64,000 nucleotides of DNA. Origin: an uncultured Psychroserpens sp. Lineage in GTDB: Bacteria; Bacteroidota; Bacteroidia; Flavobacteriales; Flavobacteriaceae. The position numbers and the translations under genes are program-made. Each line of letters opens with the position of its first letter. Positions within the stretch are counted from its first letter, which is position 1. The stretch spans positions 62,001 to 126,000 of the forward strand of contig NZ_CANNDQ010000004.1 of the NCBI RefSeq assembly GCF_947503375.1. The letters are read 5' to 3'. This document shows positions 35,748 to 44,717 of the stretch, one piece after another. The notes beneath the pieces are model-generated. The model was not told where the DNA came from, made no database searches, and saw nothing but the letters and a program-made list of their open reading frames with translations.

Positions 35748-35891
35748 TTAGATCAAAGGACAACGTTTGCAATTAGTTTTACCTTTTTTTTTGTATTTCT
35801 TACAACATTTAGACTTCTTATTGGTATTACAATATACAATACAAGATGTAATAATAATTGGTGTAGGTGCTTCTGAAAAATCTGATTGCAT
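35748..35891 (-). CDS. Cys-rich microprotein, 47 aa
   Basis: ATG at 35891 to TAA at 35748, lying in a 361-base gap between guaB and ferritin. It has six cysteines in the pattern C-x3-C-x7-CC-x10-C-x2-C: TSCIVYCNTNKKSKCCKKY, then KKKGKTNCKRCPLI. The second half is strongly basic. This suggests a metal-binding or redox microprotein; I recall similar Cys-rich tails in other flavobacteria, but no family name. It has its own TAAATTTG -7 box at 35924-35917, and an operator-like site shared with the ferritin/FecA locus overlaps its leader. Confidence 0.5.
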   Translation of the reverse strand: MQSDFSEAPTPIIITSCIVYCNTNKKSKCCKKYKKKGKTNCKRCPLI

Positions 35892-35892
35892 T

Positions 35893-35917
35893 ATTTTAAT
35901 TTATTCTAAATAAATGC
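35893..35917 (-). promoter_or_regulatory. Operator-like site A, leader of the Cys-rich microprotein
   Basis: Minus-strand core ATTTATTTAGAATAAATT continuing into AAAATA, placed between the -7 box and the start codon. It is nearly identical to site B and close to site C at 36617-36713, separated from them by the ferritin gene. Confidence 0.5.
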
Positions 35918-35924
35918 AAATTTA

Positions 35925-35953
35925 TAAAAAAAAGATTCCTATTTAGGAATCTT
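35925..35953 (-). terminator. Ferritin terminator
   Basis: AAGATTCC/GGAATCTT stem with a 6-base loop, followed on the minus strand by a T-run. It lies 27 bases after the ferritin stop and immediately before the promoter of the Cys-rich microprotein. Confidence 0.8.
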
Positions 35954-35979
35954 AATGCATATAGTTATTAACAGTTTAA

Positions 35980-36483
35980 CTATTTACTATCGTGAGCTGC
36001 AGCGATAGCATTGATATCACGATCAAATAAATAATGACCAGACTTATCACTACCAATAATATTCAATTTATCCAATAATGTTCTCGCCATAGCTTCTTCT
36101 TCCAACTGTTCGGTTACATACCATTGCATAAAGTTGTGTACATTATAATCTTTAAGCTCTAAACATTTATATATTACATGGTTGATTTGCTCAGTTACAA
36201 ACATTTCGCTTTCTAGAAATTTCTCGAACAACTCATTTAACCCTTTGTAAGTTGCTTTTGGTTTTTCTAATTCAGGGATTTCAACATTACCACTTCTTTC
36301 GTTTACGAATTTCACCAATTTGGTCATGTGTACACGCTCTTCTTCTGATTGACTGTAAAAGAAATCGGCAACACCATTATAACCTTTAGCATCAGCCCAA
36401 GAAGCCATTGCCAAATACTGCATAGATGCAGTAGCTTCATACTTTATTTGATTATTTAATAGTTCTTCTATTGTAGCATTCAT
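35980..36483 (-). CDS. ftnA: Non-haem ferritin
   Basis: A 167-residue four-helix ferritin. Ferroxidase ligands are visible in the usual order: Glu in NNQIKYEATASMQYLAM, then SQSEEERVHMTKLV with the Glu-x-x-His pair, Glu in FLESEMFVTEQINH, and Gln/Glu in MQWYVTEQLEEEAMA. Twenty-four copies form a shell that oxidises Fe(II) and stores the mineral. It is divergent from a FecA-like receptor gene. An ATTCTnnnnnAGAAT palindrome and further TTCTAAAT sites lie in the shared upstream region. Confidence 0.95.
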   Translation of the reverse strand: MNATIEELLNNQIKYEATASMQYLAMASWADAKGYNGVADFFYSQSEEERVHMTKLVKFVNERSGNVEIPELEKPKATYKGLNELFEKFLESEMFVTEQINHVIYKCLELKDYNVHNFMQWYVTEQLEEEAMARTLLDKLNIIGSDKSGHYLFDRDINAIAAAHDSK

Positions 36484-36519
36484 CTTTCTTTTTTTTAATA
36501 ATGAGCTACTAAATTAAGC

Positions 36520-36534
36520 ATTCTGATTTAGAAT
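36520..36534. promoter_or_regulatory. Operator-like palindrome upstream of ferritin
   Basis: ATTCTGATTTAGAAT, a perfect 5+5 inverted repeat with a 5-base centre, 37 bases before the ferritin ATG. It shares the ATTTAGAAT half with sites A and B. Confidence 0.4.
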
Positions 36535-36616
36535 TTCGTATTCCATCAATCTTTATAATATTAAATGCTAAAAATTCTACCAGTAAGAATAAATTGATTA
36601 TCAAATAATTATAAAT

Positions 36617-36641
36617 TTTATTTTTATTTATTCTAAATAAA
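36617..36641 (+). promoter_or_regulatory. Operator-like site B, at the -33 of the FecA-like gene
   Basis: Core ATTTATTCTAAATAAA preceded by TTTATTTTT. It ends just before the -33 TTG of the receptor promoter, so a bound repressor could block RNA polymerase. Nearly identical to site A. Confidence 0.5.
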
Positions 36642-36643
36642 CT

Positions 36644-36673
36644 TTGTTTAAGTAAAATTCATCCTTAAATTTG
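36644..36673 (+). promoter_or_regulatory. Promoter of the FecA-like receptor gene
   Basis: TTG (36644-36646), exactly 19 bases, TAAATTTG (36666-36673): a textbook Bacteroidota housekeeping promoter. The predicted start is about 25-30 bases before the ATG. Confidence 0.75.
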
Positions 36674-36688
36674 CGCCCATATTATTAA

Positions 36689-36713
36689 CTATTTTAAATC
36701 AGTCTAAATAAAT
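36689..36713 (+). promoter_or_regulatory. Operator-like site C, overlapping the FecA-like start codon
   Basis: TATTTTAAATCAGTCTAAAT running into the ATG at 36712. Compared with site A it keeps both ends and differs in a few central bases. Sites B and C flank the promoter. Confidence 0.45.
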
Positions 36714-38934
36714 GAAATCCAAAATCGTATTATTATTCCTACTTATCTGCGGAGTGGTTGCAGCTCAAAATAATGATAACACTAAAAAAGATTCTATTCA
36801 GCAACTTGATGAAATATTGCTCAAAACGAATGTTATTTTTGGTAGCAAGTATCAAGCAAAAAACAGAACGGGATCTTCATATTACATTTCTCCTGAAGAA
36901 CTTCAAAAATTTAATTATACAGATATCAACAGAGTACTCAGAACTGTTCCTGGTGTTAACATCTACGAAGAAGACGGTTTTGGTCTAAGGCCAAATATTA
37001 GTTTAAGAGGGACGTCACCAGAACGTAGTGCTAAAATTTCGATCATGGAAGATGGTGTTCTTATTGCTCCTGCTCCATATAGTGCTCCTGCAGCTTATTA
37101 CTTTCCTTCTGTAGCAAGAATGGAAGCTGTGGAAATACTAAAAGGTAGTAGTCAAGTACAATATGGCCCATTTACTACGGGTGGTGCAATTAATCTTGTT
37201 TCTAGTCAAATTCCTAACACATTTCGTGGTCAAGTAAAAGCAAGCACAGGAAGTTTTAACACAAATCAGTTTCATGCAAAATTTGGAGATCAAAAAGGTG
37301 TTTTTGGTTATAGTATAGAATATTTGAATTTTAATTCGGATGGTTTTAAAAATCTACCTGATGAAAGCAATACTGGCTTTGATAAAAATGATGTCGTTGC
37401 TAAATTTAGAATCAATAGTAAGGCTGATGCCGAATTTCAACAAGCAGTAGATGTTAAATTTCAATATTCAGATGAGGTATCAAACGAGACTTACTTAGGT
37501 TTGAGCCAAAACGACTTTAATATTAATCCTTTTGACAGATATGCCAGTTCTCAAGAAGATGTTATGACTAATGATCATATACAATTTATGGTTACTCATC
37601 AAATGGATTTTAATCAAAAACTAAGAATTACTACTACAGGATATTATAATGGCTTTTCTAGGAATTGGTATAAGTTGAATGATGTTGTCTCCGACGGAGA
37701 AAAAATTGCTATAGCTTCAATACTTGAGCGCCCAAATGAATTTCCTAATCACTTTAATATTGTTAATGGAAATACAAACTCTGATGCTGATGCACTTTTA
37801 GTAAAAGCTAATAATAGAGATTATGTTTCTAAAGGCGTACAAACAAAATTTGATTATCATTGGTCTGGAGAACAAATGTTTCATGATCTAGAGATAGGTT
37901 TACGTTATCATTATGATGAAGAAGATCGTTTTCAATGGAAAGATGGTTATAGCATCATTAATGGTGAAATGATCCAAACTACAGAAGCTACACCTGGTAC
38001 TGATGCAAACAGAATAAGTAGTGCTAAAGCATTTGCTGCATATGCCTTGTATAAATTAAAGTATAAGAACCTTACACTAACTCCAGGTCTTAGATATGAA
38101 AACATAGTTTTAGAACGAGAAAATTTTGGGTCTAATGATCCTAGTAGAGTTGGGAACAACCTTTCAACTAGAGAAAACAGCGTTGATGTCTTCATTCCTG
38201 GTATAGGCTTTAACTATAAATTTAATAACGATGTTTCTGTTTTTGGTGGAGTACATAAAGGATTTTCTCCTCCAAGTAATCAAGAAGGACAAAAAGCTGA
38301 AGAGAGTGTAAATTATGAAATAGGAACAAGATTTAATCTTTTAGGCTTACGAGGAGAGGTTGTCGCTTTTTATAATGATTACAGTAATTTGCTAGGAAGC
38401 GATTTGGCAGCAACAGGAGGAACTGGCTCACTAGAACAATTTAATGCAGGTGAAGTAAGTGTTAGAGGTTTAGAGGTCTTATTTAACTATAATCTTTTAA
38501 ATAAAAATTCAAAATTTGAGTTGCCAATTACTTTTGGATATACTTTTACAGACACAGAATTTCTTAATAGTTTTGGAAGCGATGATGACCTTTGGGGAGA
38601 AGTTACAAAAGGTGATGAACTACCCTACATAGCAAAACATCAATTCAACACATCAATTTCTTTAGAGCATAGGAAGTTTGAATTAAATCTAAATGGACGA
38701 TATAATGGTGCTTTTAGAACTACTGCTGGCACAGATGATATTACAGACACCAATGGTGTGACCTCTAATTTCATAATAGATTTTTCAGGAAAATATCATA
38801 TTACCAAGTATTTAAGCCTTACAGGAAACGTGATCAATCTATTAGATGAAACCTATGCTGTATCAAGAGTTCCTGCTGGACTAAGACCTGGTCACCCATT
38901 TGGAGCATATGCTGGTTTAGAATTAAAATTCTAG
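36712..38934 (+). CDS. TonB-dependent receptor, FecA-like (iron uptake)
   Basis: A 740-residue outer-membrane receptor. A signal peptide (IVLLFLLICGVVAAQ) precedes a short TonB-box region (DSIQQLDEILLKTNVI). The plug domain follows at about 45-160 (VLRTVPGVNIYEEDGFGLRP, IEILKGSSQVQYGPFTTGGA-type block), then a 22-strand barrel ending in GHPFGAYAGLELKF. It lacks the N-terminal signalling domain of regulator-linked FecA. It takes up ferric chelates such as Fe(III)-dicitrate using TonB energy. The Fe-type promoter operators and the ferritin neighbour support an iron role; the exact chelate is inferred. Confidence 0.9.
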   Translation: MKSKIVLLFLLICGVVAAQNNDNTKKDSIQQLDEILLKTNVIFGSKYQAKNRTGSSYYISPEELQKFNYTDINRVLRTVPGVNIYEEDGFGLRPNISLRGTSPERSAKISIMEDGVLIAPAPYSAPAAYYFPSVARMEAVEILKGSSQVQYGPFTTGGAINLVSSQIPNTFRGQVKASTGSFNTNQFHAKFGDQKGVFGYSIEYLNFNSDGFKNLPDESNTGFDKNDVVAKFRINSKADAEFQQAVDVKFQYSDEVSNETYLGLSQNDFNINPFDRYASSQEDVMTNDHIQFMVTHQMDFNQKLRITTTGYYNGFSRNWYKLNDVVSDGEKIAIASILERPNEFPNHFNIVNGNTNSDADALLVKANNRDYVSKGVQTKFDYHWSGEQMFHDLEIGLRYHYDEEDRFQWKDGYSIINGEMIQTTEATPGTDANRISSAKAFAAYALYKLKYKNLTLTPGLRYENIVLERENFGSNDPSRVGNNLSTRENSVDVFIPGIGFNYKFNNDVSVFGGVHKGFSPPSNQEGQKAEESVNYEIGTRFNLLGLRGEVVAFYNDYSNLLGSDLAATGGTGSLEQFNAGEVSVRGLEVLFNYNLLNKNSKFELPITFGYTFTDTEFLNSFGSDDDLWGEVTKGDELPYIAKHQFNTSISLEHRKFELNLNGRYNGAFRTTAGTDDITDTNGVTSNFIIDFSGKYHITKYLSLTGNVINLLDETYAVSRVPAGLRPGHPFGAYAGLELKF

Positions 38935-38960
38935 TTCAGTTCTCTCTCTATTGGATTAAA

Positions 38961-38992
38961 AAAAGAGTCATTATAAAAATAATGACTCTTTT
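38961..38992. terminator. Bidirectional terminator
   Basis: AAAAGAGTCATTAT paired with ATAATGACTCTTTT around an AAAA loop, 14 base pairs. It lies between the convergent FecA-like receptor and HMG-CoA lyase genes. Confidence 0.85.
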
Positions 38993-38995
38993 TCT

Positions 38996-39859
38996 TTAAT
39001 GATATGAAGTAAATATTTTTGTTGCTTCATTGTAAGCACTTTCAAAGCTCATGGCATTGAGCTGATTATTCTTTTTGGATGTAAAATATGATAGTAATTT
39101 TTCGGTAGGCATGTTCCCTGTAAGCTCATCCTTGGCCATAGGACAGCCACCAAATCCTTGAATAGCACCATCAAATCGCATACATCCTGCCTTGTAAGCT
39201 GCATCAACCTTTTCAAACCATGTGGTAGGTGTTGTATGTAAATGGGCGCCAAACTCGATATTTGGATATTTTGGAATAAGATTTGAAAACAAATAATCTA
39301 TACTCTCAGGATTTGAACTACCAATAGTATCACTTAAAGATAAGATCCTAACTCCCATTTTACTAAGTCGTTCTGTCCAATCTCCAACAATACCAACATC
39401 CCAAGGATCTCCATAAGGATTTCCAAAACCCATAGAAATGTAAACTACAACTTCTTTATTATGTGCATTTGCTAATTCTAATATCTCTGACAATGTCACC
39501 ACAGATTGCGCTATGGTCTTATGCGTATTTCGCATTTGAAAATTTTCAGAAATTGAAAACGGATAACCTAAATATTGGATTTCAGGATGCTGACATGCAT
39601 CATTTGCACCTCTAGTATTTGCAATTATTGCTAAAAGTTTACTTGTTGTAACACTCAAATCTAATTGAGATAATACTTTTGCAGTATCTACCATTTGAGG
39701 AATTGCTTTTGGTGAGACAAAGCTCCCAAAATCTATAGTATCAAATCCAACCCTTAATAACGATTGTATGTATTGTACTTTTTTATCTGTAGGAATAAAA
39801 TCCTTTATCCCTTGCATAGCGTCACGAGGACATTCAATTATCTTAAGTGGTGTATTCAT
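38996..39859 (-). CDS. mvaB: Hydroxymethylglutaryl-CoA lyase
   Basis: A 287-residue TIM-barrel of the DRE-metallolyase kind. The start is IECPRDAMQGIKDFIPT, in which the usual Glu-Cys-Pro-Arg-Asp substitutes DRDGLQ. The barrel has LSLSDTIGSSNPESIDYLFS, the metal His pair in FGAHLHTTP, and the family loop GFGGCPMAKDELTGNMPTE with the catalytic Cys. It splits HMG-CoA to acetyl-CoA and acetoacetate, the last step of leucine degradation. No other liu genes are adjacent. Convergent with the receptor gene. Confidence 0.92.
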   Translation of the reverse strand: MNTPLKIIECPRDAMQGIKDFIPTDKKVQYIQSLLRVGFDTIDFGSFVSPKAIPQMVDTAKVLSQLDLSVTTSKLLAIIANTRGANDACQHPEIQYLGYPFSISENFQMRNTHKTIAQSVVTLSEILELANAHNKEVVVYISMGFGNPYGDPWDVGIVGDWTERLSKMGVRILSLSDTIGSSNPESIDYLFSNLIPKYPNIEFGAHLHTTPTTWFEKVDAAYKAGCMRFDGAIQGFGGCPMAKDELTGNMPTEKLLSYFTSKKNNQLNAMSFESAYNEATKIFTSYH

Positions 39860-39898
39860 TGTTGTTCAAAGATAGTAATTAAGATGATTTTTCAGCAG

Positions 39899-40525
39899 CT
39901 ATTTTTTTGAGATAAAAATGATAATTGCAATTCCAATAAATACAATAATTTGTAACCATTTAAGGTATAAACCGATACGGTTGCTTTGTTTGATGTAATT
40001 AGAAATCCAGCCAGCTAAAATTGCTATTACTGAAAATATGATTGCTGAAACAAGCATGAATAAGATCCCTAGAACATAAAACTGACTTACAGTACTCAGT
40101 GAACTACTAAATAAAAACCCAGGAAAGAACGCCAGAAAAAAGATAGATACTTTAGGGTTTAAAACATTCATAACAAAGCCTTGCTTAAATAATTGTACTA
40201 CACTTTTTTTAGGAATATTTTGAGAGCCTATATGTAATTTTGAATTAGACTTGTATACCTTATATGCAAGATATAATAAGTATGACGCACCAAATAACTT
40301 AATCATAAAAAAAAGCAGGTCGTTCTCTTTTATAATAGCAGATACTCCAAACGCAACTAATGTTGTATGCACTAAACAACCAGAAATCAAACCAGCAACA
40401 GTAGCAAAGCCATATTTTTTTCCATTAACAATACTTTGCATTAACACATAAATATTATCTGGGCCAGGAGAAATAGCTAAAGCTGAAGTAGCTATTACAA
40501 ACGATATAAGAAGCTCGTAATTCAG
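39899..40525 (-). CDS. LysE family exporter, apparent CTG start
   Basis: From the first ATG (40447) the protein has only 182 residues and lacks helix 1. The same frame is open further upstream and encodes the missing part: NYELLISFVIATSALAI, then SPGPDNIYVLMQ, the canonical LysE/RhtB opening. The in-frame stop is two codons before a CTG at 40525-40523, and no ATG, GTG or TTG precedes the SPGPDN motif. With CTG as start the length is 208 residues, right for the family. LysE/RhtB proteins export amino acids or their derivatives through six helices. Confidence 0.75.
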   Translation of the reverse strand: MNYELLISFVIATSALAISPGPDNIYVLMQSIVNGKKYGFATVAGLISGCLVHTTLVAFGVSAIIKENDLLFFMIKLFGASYLLYLAYKVYKSNSKLHIGSQNIPKKSVVQLFKQGFVMNVLNPKVSIFFLAFFPGFLFSSSLSTVSQFYVLGILFMLVSAIIFSVIAILAGWISNYIKQSNRIGLYLKWLQIIVFIGIAIIIFISKK

Positions 40526-40633
40526 TAGTTAAAAATTTTAAACAAAAATACTATTAAAATAAAGTTTTAAAATATTGTAAGTAATTAAAATACAATTACG
40601 ACTTAAACATAACATAATCATTAAGCTATAGAA

Positions 40634-41584
40634 ATGAAAAACTCTACTTTATATTTAAAATTCGCTACAATTCTACTTCTTTTTTGCTCGCTTAGTTCTG
40701 TTTTTGCTCAATCTACAGCCAGATATAATATTACATTTAGTAGTGATTGGGAAAATGAAATAGTAGATCCAATTAAAGGTAATAGTACAGCTCCAATACC
40801 TAGTAATGCACACTGGTCAAACCTAGTTGGTGCTACTCACAATAGTAATTACAAACTGGTAGAAATGAATACATTAGCTTCTGTTGGTGTAAAGGATGTT
40901 GCTGAACGTGGTGTAAACACCGAATTATTTAACGAAGTAAATAGCGAGATCGCAAACGGTAATGCTGATCAATGGTTACAGCAAGGGTTCTCTCCTTTTG
41001 CAGCTATTAGTTCTGCTACTCTAAGTAATGTGATTGTAAGTTCAGATTATCCTTTACTGAGTTTAGTATCTATGATAGCACCTAGCCCAGATTGGTTTAT
41101 TGCCATAAATAGTATTAATCTTAGAAATGGAAATAATTGGCAAACACTCATAGAAATTCCTTTATTTCCTTATGATGCAGGAACCGATAGTGGCACAACT
41201 TATACCGCTAATAATCAACCTACAACACCAAACTTTGAACCTGTTTCATCACTCATCAATGAAGGTCCGTTTAATGCAAAACCCATTGGTACTCTAACGA
41301 TAACATTAGATCAAGTATTGAGCGTTGATTCAAATAGTATTAATAAAATAGCACTTTACCCAAACCCGACTAATGGAATGATAACATTTAGTACATCTTC
41401 AACAAACCCATTAGAAGAGGTTCTCGTTCATGATGTATTAGGGAAACAAGTTGCTAAAATTGAAAATCAAAATCATAAAAATGAAATAAACTTAGATTTA
41501 AGTACTTTAAATGATGGTGTATACCTAGTTAAACTAAGACTCTTTGATGGTTCAATATCAACTAAGAAAGTGGTAAAAAACTAA
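40634..41584 (+). CDS. Secreted spondin-domain protein with T9SS sorting tail
   Basis: A 316-residue protein: a signal peptide (ILLLFCSLSSVFAQ), a spondin_N-type domain at about residues 28-225 (ARYNITFSSDWENEIVDP, then ISSATLSNVIVSSDYPLLSL and SPDWFIAINSINLR), and a C-terminal type A T9SS tail of about 75 residues. The tail reads KIALYPNPTNGMITF, then LNDGVYLVKLRLFDGS and KKVVKN. Spondin domains occur in extracellular-matrix proteins. Here the protein should be secreted and attached outside the outer membrane. An M43 protease with the same tail follows. Confidence 0.85.
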   Translation: MKNSTLYLKFATILLLFCSLSSVFAQSTARYNITFSSDWENEIVDPIKGNSTAPIPSNAHWSNLVGATHNSNYKLVEMNTLASVGVKDVAERGVNTELFNEVNSEIANGNADQWLQQGFSPFAAISSATLSNVIVSSDYPLLSLVSMIAPSPDWFIAINSINLRNGNNWQTLIEIPLFPYDAGTDSGTTYTANNQPTTPNFEPVSSLINEGPFNAKPIGTLTITLDQVLSVDSNSINKIALYPNPTNGMITFSTSSTNPLEEVLVHDVLGKQVAKIENQNHKNEINLDLSTLNDGVYLVKLRLFDGSISTKKVVKN

Positions 41585-41670
41585 CGAAAACATGTGTTTG
41601 GTCTAGAAAAATATATGTTTTATCGAATTTTTTGTATTTTCGCTTGCAATCGAAATCTACATATGATATT

Positions 41671-43425
41671 ATGAAATTAAGAACCCAAACCAAAAACATC
41701 TTTAATTTAGGTGTTTTTCTATTAGCGACACTATTTGTTTCTGCACAAGAGCACACACCTCAATGTGGTACTGAATATACTCCTGAGGCTGAAGCCTATA
41801 TCAAGAACCTTTTGCCACAACTAAAGCAATATGAACGTGAGTTCTTTTCTAATGATTTACAGAGAAGATCTTCATCTGCTATTAGTTCTGTTCCTGTAAA
41901 AGCACACATTATTAGAACAAGTTCTGGTACTGGTGGACTTTCAGAAGCACAGTTGAATGCAGCTATGGCAGTAATGAACAACTATTATGCTAACGCATAT
42001 TTAGAATTCTTCTTATGTGACGGAATTAATTACATTAACAACAGTTCATTTTATGACTTTGAAACTAATGAAGAAGGCCTCATGACTTCGGCAAATAATG
42101 TTCCTAATGTTATCAACATCTATTTTGCAAACTCGGTTACGAGTTCTTCATCTGGAAATGGCTTGTGTGGTTATGCTTACCCTCCTGGTGGACAAGATGT
42201 TATTTTAATGCAAAACTCTTGTGCTACAAACGGAAGTACATTATCTCATGAAGTTGGGCATTTTTTTGGATTACCTCATACACACGGAACAAGTAATAGT
42301 ACACTTACAGAAGAGTTAGTTGATGGCTCAAACTGTACTAGCACTGGTGATTTCATTTGTGATACACCAGCAGATCCACAATTAGGTTCTAGTAATGTTA
42401 CGCCATCATGTGTCTATGTAGGAACTGGTATTGATGCTAATGGTCAAGCATATGTTCCAGATCCATTAAATATCATGTCGTATTCTCGTAAGGCTTGTAG
42501 AACTCAGTTCTCTCAAGGACAATATGCAAGGATGTATGCTATTTATCAAGCAACAAGAGATAATATGGCATGCCCAAGCATAAGTGTAAATATGATTACA
42601 AATGCTTCAAGGAATTGTACGTCTTTAGATGTTGCATTTACAGATAGTAGTTCTGGAGCAACTTCATGGCAATGGGATGTAGATGGTGATGATGTCATAG
42701 ATTACACAACGCAAAACCCATCGCATACATATAACACTGAAGGTGTTTATGACGTTGCACTTACCATATCAAACGGGAGTGAAACGATTACTAGAGTTTT
42801 TCAAGAAATTGTAGAATTTGATGGCACTCAAGATATTTCAACTAGTGAGATCAATTTGATTCTAACTTTAGACGATTATCCTACTGAAACTACATGGGAA
42901 CTAAGAGATGGCAATGATGCTTTACTATATTCTGGCGGACCTTATATTGAAGGTACTGATGATTTTACTACTATTAACGAAACATTTACAGTTGCTTCTA
43001 ACGAATGCTATTCATTTACTATAAATGATAGTTTTGGTGATGGCATCTGTTGTTCAAATGGTACTGGTTCATATACATTAACAGATGAAAATAACTTTCC
43101 AATAACAGTTGGTGGCCAATTTACTTTTATTGATCAAGCATTTATGGCAAACGATGTATTAGGTATTGATGACTATTTTGTAAATAGCGATCTTTCACTA
43201 TTTCCAAATCCATCAAACTCTATTATTACTATAAAGACTAATAACACCAATAATTTGCCTGACACTTATGCTATCTATAATATGTTAGGTCAATTAGTTA
43301 AACGTCAATCTATCGCACAGCTAGAAGATCTTTCTATAAATGTTGAAGCATTTAGCGATGGTATGTATTTTATAAAACTGCAAAAAGATAATGATTCAAG
43401 TACATTGTCCTTCATTAAAAATTAA
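41671..43425 (+). CDS. Secreted M43 zinc metalloprotease with PKD domain and T9SS tail
   Basis: About 584 residues from the ATG at 41671; upstream in-frame codons do not fit a signal peptide. Order: signal peptide (GVFLLATLFVSAQ), pro-region, and pappalysin-type M43 catalytic domain with the zinc site SHEVGHFFGLPHTHG and Met-turn NIMSYS. A PKD domain follows (VAFTDSSSGATSWQWDVDGD, SHTYNTEGVYDVALTI), then a further beta domain, and the T9SS type A tail (LSLFPNPSNSIITIK, FSDGMYFIKLQKD). It is an extracellular peptidase, likely used on environmental protein or in surface maturation. Confidence 0.9.
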   Translation: MKLRTQTKNIFNLGVFLLATLFVSAQEHTPQCGTEYTPEAEAYIKNLLPQLKQYEREFFSNDLQRRSSSAISSVPVKAHIIRTSSGTGGLSEAQLNAAMAVMNNYYANAYLEFFLCDGINYINNSSFYDFETNEEGLMTSANNVPNVINIYFANSVTSSSSGNGLCGYAYPPGGQDVILMQNSCATNGSTLSHEVGHFFGLPHTHGTSNSTLTEELVDGSNCTSTGDFICDTPADPQLGSSNVTPSCVYVGTGIDANGQAYVPDPLNIMSYSRKACRTQFSQGQYARMYAIYQATRDNMACPSISVNMITNASRNCTSLDVAFTDSSSGATSWQWDVDGDDVIDYTTQNPSHTYNTEGVYDVALTISNGSETITRVFQEIVEFDGTQDISTSEINLILTLDDYPTETTWELRDGNDALLYSGGPYIEGTDDFTTINETFTVASNECYSFTINDSFGDGICCSNGTGSYTLTDENNFPITVGGQFTFIDQAFMANDVLGIDDYFVNSDLSLFPNPSNSIITIKTNNTNNLPDTYAIYNMLGQLVKRQSIAQLEDLSINVEAFSDGMYFIKLQKDNDSSTLSFIKN

Positions 43426-43444
43426 TTGCTATACTATATATAAT

Positions 43445-43478
43445 AAAAAAGGCGAACATTACTCAGTTCGCCTTTTTT
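43445..43478. terminator. Bidirectional terminator
   Basis: AAAAAAGGCGAAC and GTTCGCCTTTTTT around an 8-base loop, between the convergent M43 protease and pyrD genes. Strong on both strands. Confidence 0.88.
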
Positions 43479-44485
43479 ATTAATGCTTTATTAATTGTCT
43501 TTATAAGCTTAGGGCCTTCATATATGAAACCTGTATAGAGTTGTATTAAGTCTGCACCTGCTTCCAGTTTCTCTAAAGCGTCCTTCACCGAATGTATTCC
43601 TCCTACACCTATGATTGGAAATGCTTTGTTACTTTTTTCCGCTAAAAACTTAATTACTTCAGTAGAACGGTTTGTTAAGGGTTTACCACTTAAACCACCA
43701 ACCTCTTTTTGTTTTTCTGAAATTAATCCTTCTCTAGAAATAGTGGTATTAGTAGAAATTACACCATCAATTTTTGTGTCAGAAATAATGGTTATGATAT
43801 CTAGCAATTGCGCATTGGTTAAATCTGGAGCAATCTTCAATAATATAGGCTTTCTTTTATTATGGTTAGCATTTTCTAATTGAAGTGTCATTAGTAGCTC
43901 TGTTAATGGCTTTTTATCCTGTAGTGCCCTCAAGTTTGGTGTATTAGGAGAACTAACATTCACCACAAAATAATCTACATGCTCAAATAAAGCATTAAAA
44001 CATATCTTATAATCTTCAACAGCTTCAGCATTAGGAGTTACTTTATTCTTACCAATATTTCCACCAATGAGTACGCCTTTGTTGGCTTTTAATTGCTCAA
44101 CAGCAGCTTCAACACCTCCATTGTTAAATCCCATTCGATTTATAATAGCTGAATCTTCTTTTAACCTAAACAAACGTTTTTTTGGATTTCCTGATTGTGG
44201 TTTAGGTGTCAACGTTCCAATTTCTATAAATCCAAAACCAAAGTTTGATAACTCATTATAAAGTTTTGCATCTTTATCAAAACCTGCAGCCAAACCTATC
44301 GGGTTTTTAAAGGTCAATCCAAAGAGTTGCCGCTCTAATGACTCATGTTCTATTACGTATAAGTATTTGAACAAATGACTAACACCTGGAATTTTGCAAA
44401 AAAATCGAATTAAGGAAAATGTAAAATGATGAATTTTTTCTGGGTCAAAAAGAAAGAAGATTGGTCTAATAAAAAACTTATACAT
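43463..44485 (-). CDS. pyrD: Dihydroorotate dehydrogenase (quinone), class 2
   Basis: A 340-residue flavoenzyme. The N-terminal membrane-associating extension ([20 protein letters not shown]) marks the class 2, quinone-dependent type. The FMN barrel shows [20 protein letters not shown], the catalytic Ser region [19 protein letters not shown], and the closing [20 protein letters not shown]. It oxidises dihydroorotate to orotate in pyrimidine synthesis and passes electrons to menaquinone at the inner membrane. Its stop lies inside the shared terminator. Confidence 0.95.
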   Translation of the reverse strand: MYKFFIRPIFFLFDPEKIHHFTFSLIRFFCKIPGVSHLFKYLYVIEHESLERQLFGLTFKNPIGLAAGFDKDAKLYNELSNFGFGFIEIGTLTPKPQSGNPKKRLFRLKEDSAIINRMGFNNGGVEAAVEQLKANKGVLIGGNIGKNKVTPNAEAVEDYKICFNALFEHVDYFVVNVSSPNTPNLRALQDKKPLTELLMTLQLENANHNKRKPILLKIAPDLTNAQLLDIITIISDTKIDGVISTNTTISREGLISEKQKEVGGLSGKPLTNRSTEVIKFLAEKSNKAFPIIGVGGIHSVKDALEKLEAGADLIQLYTGFIYEGPKLIKTINKALIKKAN

Positions 44486-44695
44486 GACTATAATTTAAGT
44501 GCAAAAATACAACACTTATTATTTAATTATCATATAATTAATTTGAAATAATCATTTTAGTAAGCAGTTAAGACAACCAATTATTTGGCTACTATTGATG
44601 CACAAAACATTACAATTATTTTAAATGTTTTAAGATAAAACATCAAGCACTATTAATTTTTATAATAATACCTTCTTAATCCCATTTGCATTTTT

Positions 44696-44703
44696 TAATT
44701 TTG
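44696..44703 (+). promoter_or_regulatory. -7 element of the pepT promoter
   Basis: TAATTTTG, an exact TAnnTTTG match, 14 bases before the pepT ATG, so the leader would be very short. The -33 part is not clear. Confidence 0.45.
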
Positions 44704-44717
44704 AAAAAACACCTTCA

